Source: Myxococcales bacterium (GTDB lineage: Bacteria; Myxococcota_A; UBA9160; UBA4427). From it: 64,000 nt of DNA. The DNA lies in NCBI GenBank assembly GCA_012959805.1, contig DUCN01000062.1, positions 105,363 to 169,362 on the forward strand, in the 5' to 3' direction. The notes under the pieces are model-generated. The model searched no databases, was not told the DNA's origin, and saw nothing but the letters and a program-made list of their open reading frames with translations. The stretch's first letter is position 1, and each line of letters opens with the position of its first letter. Position numbers and translations under genes: made by a program. Shown piece by piece: positions 26,838 through 36,597 of the stretch.

Positions 26838-28766
26838 ATGAAGGCACGAAGCGACCAATCAATGACGACGACGACGACCGCGACAACGACCACTCCGGAA
26901 AATTCTGCGCAGCCAACCGAGATCGATCCGTTTGCTGATCTTCCGGCGCCGATTCGCGCAACTCTGATTGCGCGAGGATTTTCAGATCTGACCGCGGTTC
27001 AAAAGGCCGTGGTTTCGGCTGAGTCGCGCGGGCGGGATTTGCGGATTTCGTCGCAGACGGGATCTGGAAAGACAGTGGCCATCGGCATCGCTCTGGCTTC
27101 GCATTTCATTGACGGCTCCAATGCAAAAAAGAAGACCGGTGCACCCGGCAAGTCTCGGGGTTCAGTCGCGCGACCCAGCGCGCTCGTCATCGTTCCCACG
27201 CGTGAACTCGCTGCTCAGGTTCAGAATGAACTCGAATGGCTCTACGCGAAGTTGCCCGGCCTGAATGTGCAGGTCGTCACGGGGGGAACGTCGATCGTCA
27301 TGGAACGGCGCGCTCTCACGCGCGGCCCAGGCCTGATCGTTGGGACGCCGGGTCGACTACTCGATCACATGCGAAACCGTGCCATTCGTTGTGACGGAAT
27401 TGACCATGTGATTCTCGATGAAGCAGATCAGATGCTCGACATGGGATTTCGCGAAGAGCTCGAGGGAATACTCGAACAGCTCCCCGAGACTCGCGCCAGT
27501 CATCTGATGTCAGCGACGTTCCCACGTGCCGTCACGAGTCTCGCGGATCGCTATCAGCGAAATGTCCTGACGCTCGAGGGAACTCGGCTAGGGGTCGCGA
27601 ATGCCGACATCCAGCACATTGCCTATTCGATCCGGCGACACGAATCCTACCCGGCGCTGGTCAACACCTTGCTTCTGGCCGGGGACTCTCGATGTCTGCT
27701 CTTCGTGAATCGACGTATCGATGCGTCGGAGTTGGCAGAGAAACTCGCGAGTGACGGCTTTGGTGCTGCGCCCTTCAGTGGGGAGCTCGCTCAGACTCAG
27801 CGAACCCGAACGCTTGCCGCCTTTAAGAACGGCACCTTCAATATCCTCGTGTCCACGGACGTTGCCGCTCGCGGCATCGACGTTCCCGGAATCTCGACCG
27901 TCATCCATATCGATCCGCCTCGAACTTCGGAAGCCTATATCCATCGCAGTGGGCGAACCGGGCGAGCGGGCCAAGCGGGCCGCAGCGTCTTGTTGGTCGC
28001 CGGTCCCGAATCCCGCCGAGTCGCGAGAATGTTGCAGGTCGCGAAGATCGAAGTTTCCTGGCAGCCGGTTCCACAGCCTGAAAAAGTTCAAAAGGCATTG
28101 CTCAAGCAGGCCCGACGCGAAATGCATCAACTGCTCGCGGAAGAGGCGCCGACCGAAACGCAGCTCATGTACGCGAAGGAACTCATCGAAGAGCGCGACG
28201 CGACCCATGTCATCGCGACACTCCTCGAGATGGCCAAGACCAAGCCGCCGCGCGAGCCCATGAAGGTGGTTGGGCTCGATCCCTTTGCCGACGATCGATC
28301 GAAGCGACGTGGCGGGAAGCCAGAGTCCAGACGCGATTCCCAAGGGCCGGCTGGGGCAGGCGGACGCCCAACTGGCCGTCGAGGCTCTAAGAATGATGCC
28401 GAGTACACGCGCTTCGTTGTGAGTTGGGGCGATCAAACGGGCGCCACGCCCAGTCGAATTCTCTCCCATGTTTGTCGTCGCGGGGGTGTTGAAAGCGGTC
28501 AGGTTGGTGCAATCCAGATTTCAACGAAATCCAGCACAGTGGACATCTCGCGAGAATTTGCCGACGCATTCGAAACACGCTCGCGCCGCCCCGACAAGCG
28601 CGATCCCGCGATTACGGTGCGACGCGACCATTCAAACGGAAAAGCCAATTCTAGCGCCCGTTCGACTTCCGGGCCGACGAGCGCGAGTCGACGACCGCAT
28701 GCGAAACACACCGGAGGTCCCCCGCACCTCAAGCGGAAAAACGCACGCCGAACGGCTTCGCGCTAG
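26838..28766 (+). CDS. DEAD-box RNA helicase with DbpA-like C-terminal domain
   Basis: An approximately 640-residue ATP-dependent RNA helicase. The motif set is complete: a Q-motif-like FSDLTAVQKAVV, motif I QTGSGKT, PTRELAAQV, DEADQMLDMGF, SAT, and HRSGRTGRAG. A C-terminal domain beginning EYTRFVVSWGDQTGATPSRI resembles the DbpA RNA-binding domain that targets 23S rRNA, followed by a basic Arg/Lys tail. The start is uncertain: ATG at 26838 or 26862 (before a Thr-rich run) or TTG at 26799. A role in ribosome assembly or RNA decay is inferred from the family. Confidence 0.88.
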   Translation: MKARSDQSMTTTTTATTTTPENSAQPTEIDPFADLPAPIRATLIARGFSDLTAVQKAVVSAESRGRDLRISSQTGSGKTVAIGIALASHFIDGSNAKKKTGAPGKSRGSVARPSALVIVPTRELAAQVQNELEWLYAKLPGLNVQVVTGGTSIVMERRALTRGPGLIVGTPGRLLDHMRNRAIRCDGIDHVILDEADQMLDMGFREELEGILEQLPETRASHLMSATFPRAVTSLADRYQRNVLTLEGTRLGVANADIQHIAYSIRRHESYPALVNTLLLAGDSRCLLFVNRRIDASELAEKLASDGFGAAPFSGELAQTQRTRTLAAFKNGTFNILVSTDVAARGIDVPGISTVIHIDPPRTSEAYIHRSGRTGRAGQAGRSVLLVAGPESRRVARMLQVAKIEVSWQPVPQPEKVQKALLKQARREMHQLLAEEAPTETQLMYAKELIEERDATHVIATLLEMAKTKPPREPMKVVGLDPFADDRSKRRGGKPESRRDSQGPAGAGGRPTGRRGSKNDAEYTRFVVSWGDQTGATPSRILSHVCRRGGVESGQVGAIQISTKSSTVDISREFADAFETRSRRPDKRDPAITVRRDHSNGKANSSARSTSGPTSASRRPHAKHTGGPPHLKRKNARRTASR

Positions 28767-28840
28767 TCGGGCAACGCTCATTCACGTTTGCCCAGGGGTG
28801 GCCTAGAGCACCCGCTGCCCGATTCACGATCTCCTGGCGG

Positions 28841-29260
28841 TTAGCCCTGCTTCCTCTGTGGCAAGAGCGCGATCGTGGAGGAGGCCTTGGCAATGATCTC
28901 GCCATCACGGGTTCGGAGGAGGCCTTCGGCGAATGCCGTCTTCTTGCCGATTCGTTCGATCCAGCCTTCGGCGATGACAGTGCCGGGGTTAGCGGCCCGG
29001 TAGTAGGAGACCTTGATCTCGAGGGACATGACCAGATTCTGGAAGTCAGTCTTGAAAAGCACGGCGGTCGCCATGGCGTTGTCGATCCAGCCGGCGACGT
29101 AGCCGCCTTGAACGACATTGCCGGAATGGCATTGATCGATTTTCGCTTCAAACTCGACGACGGCTCGACCTTCTTCGGCATCGACGCTGATCGCGCGAAC
29201 GAATCCCATGGTCTTCATCAGCGGACTCGGGTTCGCGCTCCACTCGGAAAGGTCAAGCAT
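28841..29260 (-). CDS. PaaI-type hotdog thioesterase
   Basis: A 139-residue single-hotdog protein that probably hydrolyses acyl- or aryl-CoA. The family block HSGNVVQGGYVAGWIDNAMA (about residues 45-64) includes the catalytic-region Gly-Gly and Asp. The strand VSYYRAANPGTVIAEG follows. The start ATG at 29260 has GGAG eight bases upstream. It sits 22 bases after the serine hydrolase stop on the same strand, completing a three-gene minus-strand unit. Confidence 0.85.
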   Translation of the reverse strand: MLDLSEWSANPSPLMKTMGFVRAISVDAEEGRAVVEFEAKIDQCHSGNVVQGGYVAGWIDNAMATAVLFKTDFQNLVMSLEIKVSYYRAANPGTVIAEGWIERIGKKTAFAEGLLRTRDGEIIAKASSTIALLPQRKQG

Positions 29261-29282
29261 TCAATCATCTCCACTTCTCTTG

Positions 29283-30518
29283 CTAGAGGGCCTCGAAGAA
29301 AGCCCTGAGAACCGCAAATGCTGTGGGGCCCCCGACGAGTCCCATCTGCATCTTATTCATGACATAACCGAAGCCGACAGCGGTATCGGGGTCGGCCATA
29401 CCGATTGATCCGCCCGCGCCTGGATGTCCGAAGGCACCGGGATTCGGAGACAGCGGCATGAAGTCGCTGCGCAACATAAATCCAAGCCCATAGCGCATGG
29501 GGAGCTGTCCCAGAGTCGCGTCCGGTCCGGAAACCTGCTCGGTTCGCGCGCGATCGATCGTTTCTTTTTCGAGGATGCGAACGCCATCGATCTCACCGCC
29601 GCAGGCCAGCGCGCCATAGATTCGGGCCAGCGCCGTTGCCGTTCCATGTCCATTGGCCGCCGGAATTTCGGCGCCGCGCCAGGCTCGGGAATTCACCGTT
29701 TGCGCAGACATCCTTGGATTGTTGAAGGCTGCGCCGACCATCGTCGTGGGATCTTGCATGTCGCGAAGAAAGTCGCCCATGGGTCCCTTGATCCGCGCGG
29801 CCGGCTGACCGTCCACGGGTTTGGGGGGTGGGCCCGCGATCGAGCCAATCAGATCCGAGACGCGTCCGTCTTCGGATGCATCAAGTCCAATATGGAAATC
29901 CGCGGCCAGCGGGCCTGCGATTTCCTCTTGGAACATCTCTCCAACGCTCCGACCATCGACGCGGCGAATGACTTCGCCAACTAAGAAGCCAAAAGTCACG
30001 GGGTGGTAACCATGCTTGGTGCCCGGCGTCCACCAGGGTTCTTGCTCTGCGAGTGCCGTGCATAACACCGACCAGTCGAAGAGCGCTTCGGGTGGAAGTG
30101 TCTTTCGAATTGCGGGCAGGCCACTCTGATGCGAAAGAAGCCAACGCACCGGGATCTCGCTTTTCCCGGCGGCCGCGAACTCGGGCCAATAAGAAGCGAC
30201 GGGTGCATCGAGGTTGAGAAGCCCACGCTCCACGAGAAGATGCGCACAGATCGCCGTCATGCCCTTCGTTGTCGAGTATGTGTTTACGAGTGTGTCTCGT
30301 TCCCATTCCCGATCCGGTGGGTCACCGCCGCTGGGGTCGGCCTCGCCGCTGGGCTTCTTCATGGCGTAATGGCCACCCCATAGATCAACGACCGGTTCGC
30401 CGTTCAGCGTGAACGAAATCGCGGCACCCACTTCCTTGCCAGCTTCGAATCGCTCAGTAAAGACCTGACGTACGGACTCAAATTTCGGATCACAATGCCC
30501 AGAGATGGGAACTGCCAT
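29283..30518 (-). CDS. Serine hydrolase, class C beta-lactamase / EstB type
   Basis: A 411-residue serine hydrolase of the beta-lactamase-fold family. STTKG holds the catalytic Ser and Lys (SxxK, near residues 82-85), GYHPVTFGFLVGE carries the Tyr of the second motif, and HPGAGGSIG the third. No signal peptide is seen, so it is likely a cytosolic esterase or lactamase-like hydrolase rather than a cell-wall enzyme. AGGAG seven bases before the ATG supports the start. It lies between the amidohydrolase and the thioesterase genes. Confidence 0.87.
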   Translation of the reverse strand: MAVPISGHCDPKFESVRQVFTERFEAGKEVGAAISFTLNGEPVVDLWGGHYAMKKPSGEADPSGGDPPDREWERDTLVNTYSTTKGMTAICAHLLVERGLLNLDAPVASYWPEFAAAGKSEIPVRWLLSHQSGLPAIRKTLPPEALFDWSVLCTALAEQEPWWTPGTKHGYHPVTFGFLVGEVIRRVDGRSVGEMFQEEIAGPLAADFHIGLDASEDGRVSDLIGSIAGPPPKPVDGQPAARIKGPMGDFLRDMQDPTTMVGAAFNNPRMSAQTVNSRAWRGAEIPAANGHGTATALARIYGALACGGEIDGVRILEKETIDRARTEQVSGPDATLGQLPMRYGLGFMLRSDFMPLSPNPGAFGHPGAGGSIGMADPDTAVGFGYVMNKMQMGLVGGPTAFAVLRAFFEAL

Positions 30519-30568
30519 TTCATTTCTCCTGATTGTCTTCGAAGTGGATCTGCATAGCGTGCAATGGC

Positions 30569-31798
30569 TCAGGCGAGCAGTCGCTCGGCGTTCCCGCGTA
30601 GGATTGCCTGGCGGATTGCGTTGCGTTCGCCGCCAACGCCGGACGTGACGATCAGGACCTTGGCCAAGGTCGCGCCAAGGTGATAGAAGGGCCAGTCGGT
30701 TCCAAAGAGCATTCGCTCGCCGCCCGTACGGCGGATCATCCGGTCCAACTGGGTCACACCCTGACCATGGATTCCGAGCCAGACATTTTCATGGCGCATA
30801 GCAATCTCCAGCATCGCATCGGCGTCCCGCGCCCCCGCATGACCAACGACGAAGGGTAGGTTTGGGAAATTGGCGAAGGCCCCCTCGTAATGGCGCGGCA
30901 TCGCGTACGCATGGCGTGATTCGGGCTCGATGCCCGCACGGCCGCCATGAAAGAAGATGATGATTCCGAGCCGTTCCGCCGCTTCGTAGATTCGCATGAC
31001 CCGATCTTCATCCGGATAGAAGGCCTGCACGGTCGGATGGAGTTTGAGGACCCGGGCGCCCGCTTTGGCGAAACTTTCCAGTCGTTCGACCGCTTGGTCG
31101 TCGTTGGGATGAACCGATGCTCCGGCGATGAAGCGGCTTCTGGTTTGCGTGACTTCGATGGCCTGATGCCAGGACTCGGTCAGGTCGTCGCCAAAGGGGA
31201 AGTTGAATGCGATTGGCAGGATGACCGCCTTTCCGACCCGCATTGCGTCCATTTCACCCAGAAGATTGGGGATGGTCTGGGTTCGCGCAGAAGCGCTTCC
31301 CCAGAGACCCTGTTCGACGGTGCCTCGCCGAAGCTCTGCGAGAGCGGCGTCTGTGAAATTTCCGTTGACGTAGATGTCGAGATCGAGATCGCAACCAGGA
31401 TTGGTTCCATCGCAATCGAGGAGGTGTCGAACTCGATCGGTGCGTGCATCGAGTGCAAGTTCAGGCTTGAAGAGGACGGACATGCCGAAATGACAATGCA
31501 TGTCGATCGCTATGGGGACGCTTTCATCGACGCATCGAAGCGATCCTGTCGGATCGATCTCAAACCAGGGCAACTCGGCGAGGCCGCGATAGCCCTTGTA
31601 CCGATGGACACCGTAGGGACCCTGACCCGACTGCTGACGCTCGGCTCTGATCTGTTCTGCGAGTAGGGCGACATCGGCTTCTGTATACCGATCCCCTGCG
31701 AGGGGACTGCAGCCCATGAAGGGTAGACCTACGCTTGTCCCTCCGGTCAAGACACCGAGTTGGGAGAGGAATGCACGTCGTCTGAGCCCCTTCGCCAT
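30569..31798 (-). CDS. Tat-exported amidohydrolase (amidohydrolase_2)
   Basis: A 409-residue metal-dependent hydrolase with a twin-arginine signal (RRRAFLSQLG) followed by a hydrophobic stretch ending at GLPFMGC, a possible lipobox, so it may be exported folded and anchored. The TIM-barrel metal site is visible: IDMHCHFG (HxH), VLKLHP, IIFFHGG, VVGHAGARD and FGTDWPF. Members hydrolyse or decarboxylate ring or lactone substrates. It heads the minus-strand set with the serine hydrolase (50 bases) and thioesterase. Substrate unknown. Confidence 0.85.
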   Translation of the reverse strand: MAKGLRRRAFLSQLGVLTGGTSVGLPFMGCSPLAGDRYTEADVALLAEQIRAERQQSGQGPYGVHRYKGYRGLAELPWFEIDPTGSLRCVDESVPIAIDMHCHFGMSVLFKPELALDARTDRVRHLLDCDGTNPGCDLDLDIYVNGNFTDAALAELRRGTVEQGLWGSASARTQTIPNLLGEMDAMRVGKAVILPIAFNFPFGDDLTESWHQAIEVTQTRSRFIAGASVHPNDDQAVERLESFAKAGARVLKLHPTVQAFYPDEDRVMRIYEAAERLGIIIFFHGGRAGIEPESRHAYAMPRHYEGAFANFPNLPFVVGHAGARDADAMLEIAMRHENVWLGIHGQGVTQLDRMIRRTGGERMLFGTDWPFYHLGATLAKVLIVTSGVGGERNAIRQAILRGNAERLLA

Positions 31799-31927
31799 AA
31801 CGCGAAATCTTAGCCGGTCTGGGAGTTGCCGGAATCATGAATTGGGCGTGGCTCGGCCAGGGCGGCTCCGTCATTTTCAGTCTAGAGTTCGGACAGAGTC
31901 ATAAACGAGCGGAAGAAGGAGTTTTGA

Positions 31928-32773
31928 ATGGATCTCGTACGCGAAGAGAATCTGGTGCTCTGCAACGCGCCCCTGGTTGGTGGAGCGATCGAAATCAGCG
32001 GCGAGCAGTTGAAGACAATCGTCGATGCGAGTGCGGGCGCGGGATTTTCGGGCGTGTCACTCTGGGCCTTTCATCATCTCGCGGTGGTTGGCGCGGGAGG
32101 GAACTCCGAGACCATACGGTCCTGGCACCTCGATCGTGGGCTCTCGACTCCCATCGTTGAGTCCTTGATCGGATGGGAAACCGGAGACCTGGCCGCCATC
32201 GAAGAGCAGTGTGGTCCGACTTTCGAAGTCGCCAGTTACTACGGCGCGAAGACGGTGGCCGGAGTCGTGATGAATTCCGAGATCGACTTCGATGCCGCTA
32301 TAACGGGCTTGGCGAAGTTGGCGGAGATGGCCGGAGAGCGCGGGCTCGGCGTTTGTATTGAGTGGCTACCCTGGTCGGGCCTTCCGGATCTGAAGAGTGC
32401 GTGGAAGCTCGTGCAAGATGCGTCGGCGGAGAATATAGGCTTGGTTGTCGACTCATGGCATTGGCTGCGACAGCCGGGTGGACCCGATGAGGCGACGCTG
32501 CGCTCGATTCCCGGAGAGCGCATTCATTGCGTGCAGCTCAATGATACGACGCTGGAAGCATCGGGAGAGGACATGATGATGGAGTCGATGACCGACCGCC
32601 GATTGCCAGGCGAGGGCGATGTCGATTGGGCGGCTCTGCTTTCGATTCTCGAGGAGATTGGAGCGGATCCGATCTGGGCGCCCGAAGTCTTCAGCGTATC
32701 ACTGCTGAAGGAGGGGCCCGTCGAAATGGCTCGGCGAATCCATGCCTCGACACGCAAAGTACTCGGACTATGA
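31928..32773 (+). CDS. Sugar-phosphate isomerase/epimerase-like TIM barrel
   Basis: A 281-residue AP endonuclease family 2 (xylose isomerase-like) protein. Metal ligands fit VCIEWLPW (Glu, near 142), LVVDSWHW (Asp and His, near 176), a later CVQLNDTT, and the Glu in WAPEVFS (near 256). Such enzymes isomerise sugars or related polyols, but the family has broad substrates. A start ATG at 31928 follows AGGAG eight bases upstream. It is divergent from the amidohydrolase operon. Confidence 0.82.
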   Translation: MDLVREENLVLCNAPLVGGAIEISGEQLKTIVDASAGAGFSGVSLWAFHHLAVVGAGGNSETIRSWHLDRGLSTPIVESLIGWETGDLAAIEEQCGPTFEVASYYGAKTVAGVVMNSEIDFDAAITGLAKLAEMAGERGLGVCIEWLPWSGLPDLKSAWKLVQDASAENIGLVVDSWHWLRQPGGPDEATLRSIPGERIHCVQLNDTTLEASGEDMMMESMTDRRLPGEGDVDWAALLSILEEIGADPIWAPEVFSVSLLKEGPVEMARRIHASTRKVLGL

Positions 32774-32789
32774 GTGAGGACAGAGTCGA

Positions 32790-33764
32790 CTAGCTCTTCT
32801 TCCCCTTATCGTTCGTTTCGCTGCGTTCGGGCTGTGCGTCTCGGTCACGTAGATGATCTGAAGTCTTTTGTGCTTCGATGAAGATGCGTCGCGCGCCTGG
32901 GATCCGCGCTTTGATCTCTCTTTCGATCGCAGTTGTATGGCGTTCGATGTCACCGACTTCGAGGCCGTCTCGGAACTCGACGCTGACATTGACGAGGATG
33001 TCATCGGGTCCTTGGTGGACCGAGAGAATTTCACTGACTCGTTCGATCGCGGATTGCGTCCCGAGGACTCGGCGAATCTCCTCGATGATCTCGGGATCTG
33101 CTCCTTCTCCGATGAGAAGTCCCTTCGTTTCTTTGGCCAATAGCATTGCGGCTCCGGCGAGTATGCAGCCGATCGCAATGGACGCCAGCCCATCCAGCTC
33201 GGGAATTTGCAGTGCATCACCGAGGTAGATTCCGATAAAGGCGACCATGAGACCTAGCATGGCTGCCGTATCTTCAAGTAGCACCGTGAAGATGGATGGA
33301 TCCTTGCTGTCTCGAACGGCTGCAAGCAGACTCCGCCCTCCCCTCGTAGAATCGAAGGCGTGAAAGGCGACCCACCAGGCCCCGCCTTCGAAGATCATGG
33401 CGAAGCTCAGGACGATGTAATTCACCCCGACGTGCTGGATGGGGGTTGGGTGCTGGACCTGTTTGATTCCTTCGTAGATCGAGATTCCGGCGCCGACGGC
33501 AAAGATCAGGATGGCGACCACGAAAGCCCAGAAATAGATCTCTCGTCCGTAACCGAAAGGATGTCTCTCGTCTGCTGGTCGGCGAGCTCGTTTCATTCCA
33601 TAGAGCAGGAGCGATTGGTTTCCGGTGTCGACGAGCGAGTGGATCGACTCGCTGAGCATGGCTGAACTGCCGGTATAGATGGCAGCGGCGATCTTGGTGA
33701 CTGCGATCGCGGAGTTTCCTGCGAGTGCGGCATATATGACGCGCTTGTTCTTGTTCCCAGCCAT
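32790..33764 (-). CDS. Cation diffusion facilitator transporter
   Basis: A 324-residue CDF family metal exporter. The second membrane helix carries ESIHSLVDTGNQ with the metal-binding His and Asp (HxxxD), and the fifth carries LLEDTAAMLGLMVA, the variant EDxxA motif seen in SLC30A9-like members instead of HxxxD. A KETKGLLIGEGADPEIIEEI linker precedes a cytosolic ferredoxin-like C-terminal domain, and a hydrophilic tail follows. Substrate metal (Zn, Mn or Co) cannot be told. Convergent with the epimerase-like gene. Confidence 0.85.
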   Translation of the reverse strand: MAGNKNKRVIYAALAGNSAIAVTKIAAAIYTGSSAMLSESIHSLVDTGNQSLLLYGMKRARRPADERHPFGYGREIYFWAFVVAILIFAVGAGISIYEGIKQVQHPTPIQHVGVNYIVLSFAMIFEGGAWWVAFHAFDSTRGGRSLLAAVRDSKDPSIFTVLLEDTAAMLGLMVAFIGIYLGDALQIPELDGLASIAIGCILAGAAMLLAKETKGLLIGEGADPEIIEEIRRVLGTQSAIERVSEILSVHQGPDDILVNVSVEFRDGLEVGDIERHTTAIEREIKARIPGARRIFIEAQKTSDHLRDRDAQPERSETNDKGKKS

Positions 33765-33872
33765 AAATGGCGCTCGTTTCTACAGGTCAGGCATTGGAGG
33801 GTTTCGGTCGTAGTGTCGAGGATAACGAAAAACAGCCTGGGAGGTGGTCGGCTTCGTCGGTCGCGAGGTCTA

Positions 33873-35357
33873 TTAGGCCGACGCTGTATCGACGGGAGGC
33901 GACCAGCGCACACGCTCGAAGAACTTCTTGAGGCGCGGGATTTCAGCCGAGACCTGTTCACGACCCCAGCCGACTGCTCGAGTGATCGATTTCGCATTCG
34001 GGAGGAGATTGATCGGGGAGAGCGTCGGATGGAACTCGATTCGCTGATGGGCATAGCGTTCGTTCAGCGCAACCTGCAAACCAACCACCCGAGTCACAGG
34101 CTGCAGCCAGATATGGCCGGGGCTGACTTGTGGGTGAAAGCAATCAAAGGCGAGATAGTAGGCGTTTCTCGTGCCGATTCGACCTTGTTGCACCTGTCGC
34201 CACGCCGGTGCGGTCGGAACATTATTGGCCACGCCGCCATCGACGAGCGCGACGACATCGTCGCGCTCCATGAGTTGTGTGAGCGTCGACTCCATATGGG
34301 GATCGTCACGGGTCATGTCGTAGTGGAGTAGGCCGGGAATCGCCGCCGAGAATCCGGCGGCATCGATGGCGTTGAACTCTCGGGTGAGTTCGTCGCGCCC
34401 AATCACGATCTCTTCGACGACCCTTGGATTGATGAAGCCGATCATTCGGACGAGTTGGACGGCGATCTGGGCACGGAGTTGAAGCGGGCGGGGGCGCTTG
34501 TCTTCGTGAAGATGATGCAATTGCGCGTAGAGTTCCGGAGTCTCCTCCATGGCCCCTCGGCGAATTCCGGCAACGACCGCATCGTAGGGGATCTCGAGAT
34601 CCGTAAGCCGCATGTCTTTACCGTCTTCCCGAGTGAACGCATCTCCGATTCCTGCTCGCAGAAAGAGGCGCACGATGCCGGGAAGGCCGAAGCGCGTTCG
34701 CAGACTCACGTAACGGAACACGACGTCGGGTTTCATGCTGGTCGCGATTCGCATGTAGGCTTTGAAGTCGCCGTCTTTGTCCCGGGCGCGAAAGAGGCCG
34801 AGGACCGCGCCCATTGATGAGCCGATCACATAACCAGGCACCAATCCGGCCTCTTGCAGCACGTCCCATGCTCCGATGTAGCCATAGGCCGAGCCGCCAC
34901 CGCCTCCCGCGATCGTGACCAGGGTCTTGATCCCCAATTCCTGATCCAGATGCCGCGCAGAGAATTCGCTGGCGTATTTTTCTATGACTTCGGCGCGCGC
35001 TTTATCGATGGCTTCGAGGGAGCGCTCGATCATGATGCTCGCGGCTTTGACACGATTCTTGGTGTCTTCGGTCTGCAGGAGAATTCGGCCGAGAATGTCG
35101 AGGATCTGTTTTCGGAGGCGTGTGAGTTTGGGCGCTCGGACTCGGACGTCCTGATGTTTGCTGCGACCGCCGCGTCGTGCGGCTCCGGGCTGAAACGTGT
35201 CGAGGGATGCGAGTGCGAGCGCATAACGGATTTGGTGCTCGCGAGTTCGGCTGATTACATCAGGATGCTCGATCAATGCATCGACGAGGCGAACCTCCAT
35301 GCGCTGTAGGCGGAGTCGTTGCTCTTCGCGGTCTTGCTGTTCATTGGGCATCGTCAT
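33873..35357 (-). CDS. Patatin-like phospholipase
   Basis: A 494-residue lipid acyl hydrolase. The patatin domain begins near residue 145 with the oxyanion-hole glycine run AGGGGGSAYG, then the nucleophile elbow GSSMGA and the catalytic Asp in LVDGGVANN. Before it lies a 140-residue charged helical region of unknown role. No signal peptide is evident. Starting ATG at 35357; a second ATG two codons on is equally possible. It sits between the CDF transporter and the rhodanese gene on the same strand, with gaps of about 105 bases each side. Confidence 0.87.
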   Translation of the reverse strand: MTMPNEQQDREEQRLRLQRMEVRLVDALIEHPDVISRTREHQIRYALALASLDTFQPGAARRGGRSKHQDVRVRAPKLTRLRKQILDILGRILLQTEDTKNRVKAASIMIERSLEAIDKARAEVIEKYASEFSARHLDQELGIKTLVTIAGGGGGSAYGYIGAWDVLQEAGLVPGYVIGSSMGAVLGLFRARDKDGDFKAYMRIATSMKPDVVFRYVSLRTRFGLPGIVRLFLRAGIGDAFTREDGKDMRLTDLEIPYDAVVAGIRRGAMEETPELYAQLHHLHEDKRPRPLQLRAQIAVQLVRMIGFINPRVVEEIVIGRDELTREFNAIDAAGFSAAIPGLLHYDMTRDDPHMESTLTQLMERDDVVALVDGGVANNVPTAPAWRQVQQGRIGTRNAYYLAFDCFHPQVSPGHIWLQPVTRVVGLQVALNERYAHQRIEFHPTLSPINLLPNAKSITRAVGWGREQVSAEIPRLKKFFERVRWSPPVDTASA

Positions 35358-35462
35358 ATCTATGTCGGCGCGGAGGCTAGCAGAAGATCACTGCGCCGGA
35401 TCCCGAACGAATCGGGTTGAACATCATGCGGTTTCGGAGGTTGAGTCGTCAGGGCTCGGGTG

Positions 35463-35879
35463 CTAGCCCTGCTTCTTCTTTCGCTTATAGGGAGCCACGG
35501 CGAGGCCGGCTTCCAGCCAGGCGCTGAATCCACCCTCCAAATGGCTTGCACGTTGAAGTCCCAATCGCATAGCGACTGCGGTGGCGAGAGCTGACCGCCA
35601 GTCTGATCGGCAATAGAAGACAAAGCGCTTGTCCTCCTGGAAAATCGGCCGTGCGTAGGGGCTATCCGGATCGATCCAGAATTCGAGCATGCCGCGGGGC
35701 GCGTGCAATGCGCCCTCGATGACTCCCTCCCGCTCGAGTTCGCGAATGTCTCGGAGATCGATGACGACGAGACCGGGATCGCCCAGCTCGCTGGCAAGCC
35801 TTTCCGGAGCAATGGACTCGATCACCGACTTCGCTTCGTCGAGAAGAACCTGATATCCCACGCCATCGCGCACCGTCAT
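35463..35879 (-). CDS. Rhodanese-domain protein
   Basis: A 138-residue single rhodanese domain. Key parts are VVIDLRDIRELEREGVIEGA with the CH2A motif and FVFYCRSDWRSALA, whose Cys is the persulfide-carrying catalytic residue, followed by HLEGGFSAW. Rhodaneses move sulfane sulfur between thiosulfate or persulfides and acceptors. The tail ends in a basic run RKKKQG. Likely cotranscribed with the patatin gene. Confidence 0.85.
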   Translation of the reverse strand: MTVRDGVGYQVLLDEAKSVIESIAPERLASELGDPGLVVIDLRDIRELEREGVIEGALHAPRGMLEFWIDPDSPYARPIFQEDKRFVFYCRSDWRSALATAVAMRLGLQRASHLEGGFSAWLEAGLAVAPYKRKKKQG

Positions 35880-35901
35880 GCTGCCCCCATCATCCGTTTG
35901 C

Positions 35902-36478
35902 TTATGAGACTAGGCTAGCCGCTATCGACAGTCCTCGAATCGTGAGTGCAACCAAAGGTAGGAAAGTGACCGCTCCCGTCCAAATGGACCAGAGCAAGAA
36001 TCGATTGGCGACGATTGGATCGGCCAGGCCGAGAGTCTGACGACGATGCATGGATCGGTAGTAGCGAAGTGACTCGTAGCAAGCCCAGGCGGTTGGGACG
36101 ATTCTCGCCGTGTTCGTAGTGAGCATCGAGTAGGAGTTTTAGATACTTGCGTATCCGCCTAATAGGGTATGAGCAGAAGTCGAGACGAGGGTGGTGATCG
36201 CCAGCCCTGCAAGGACTCCGGTGCCGAGAGTCTTTGGATTAAACACGGGAAAGGTAACGACGGTCATCGCAATCGTGCCGAAGGTCTCCGCTAGCTCGGG
36301 GTTGTCGAGGAAGAGGGAACTACCGAGTACGCGCATAAGAGAGGCCGACGGCGGCGCCAATAAAATACAGCCCGCCCCAGAACTCGGGCCGCTCGCGTGT
36401 ATTTACAGTGAGACACAAGAGCCGAATGCCCGGTGTGACGAGAAGAAGGAAAGCGAGGAATAGTGCGATGAAGATCAT
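35902..36478 (-). pseudogene. Decayed multi-pass membrane protein gene
   Basis: Three minus-strand pieces join into one membrane protein. Piece 1 (36478-36320) starts MIFIALFLAFLLLVTPG, gives RPEFWGGLYFIGAAVG, and ends in a TAG after a frame slip near 36325. Piece 2, in the next frame, carries LFLDNPELAETFGTIAMTVV and runs to LLGGYASI, where an in-frame TAA (36139-36141) stops it. Piece 3 continues in the same frame with TARIVPTAWACYESL, then ADPIVANRFLLWSIWTGAVT and ends LSIAASLVS. Hydrophobicity and continuity show one ancestral gene of about 190 codons, or more if the 3' end is also lost. I recall a conserved uncharacterised family with this pattern; its role is unknown. Confidence 0.75.
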
Positions 36479-36597
36479 CTGGTGGGACTATCCCGGTCTC
36501 ATCGGAAAGATCAAATCGAGACGTGAGATGAGGCGCCTGCGCCGGCACCCATCCAGTCCGCCGCAGAATTGCGGCAAATGGTTCGTGTCTCCAGAAG

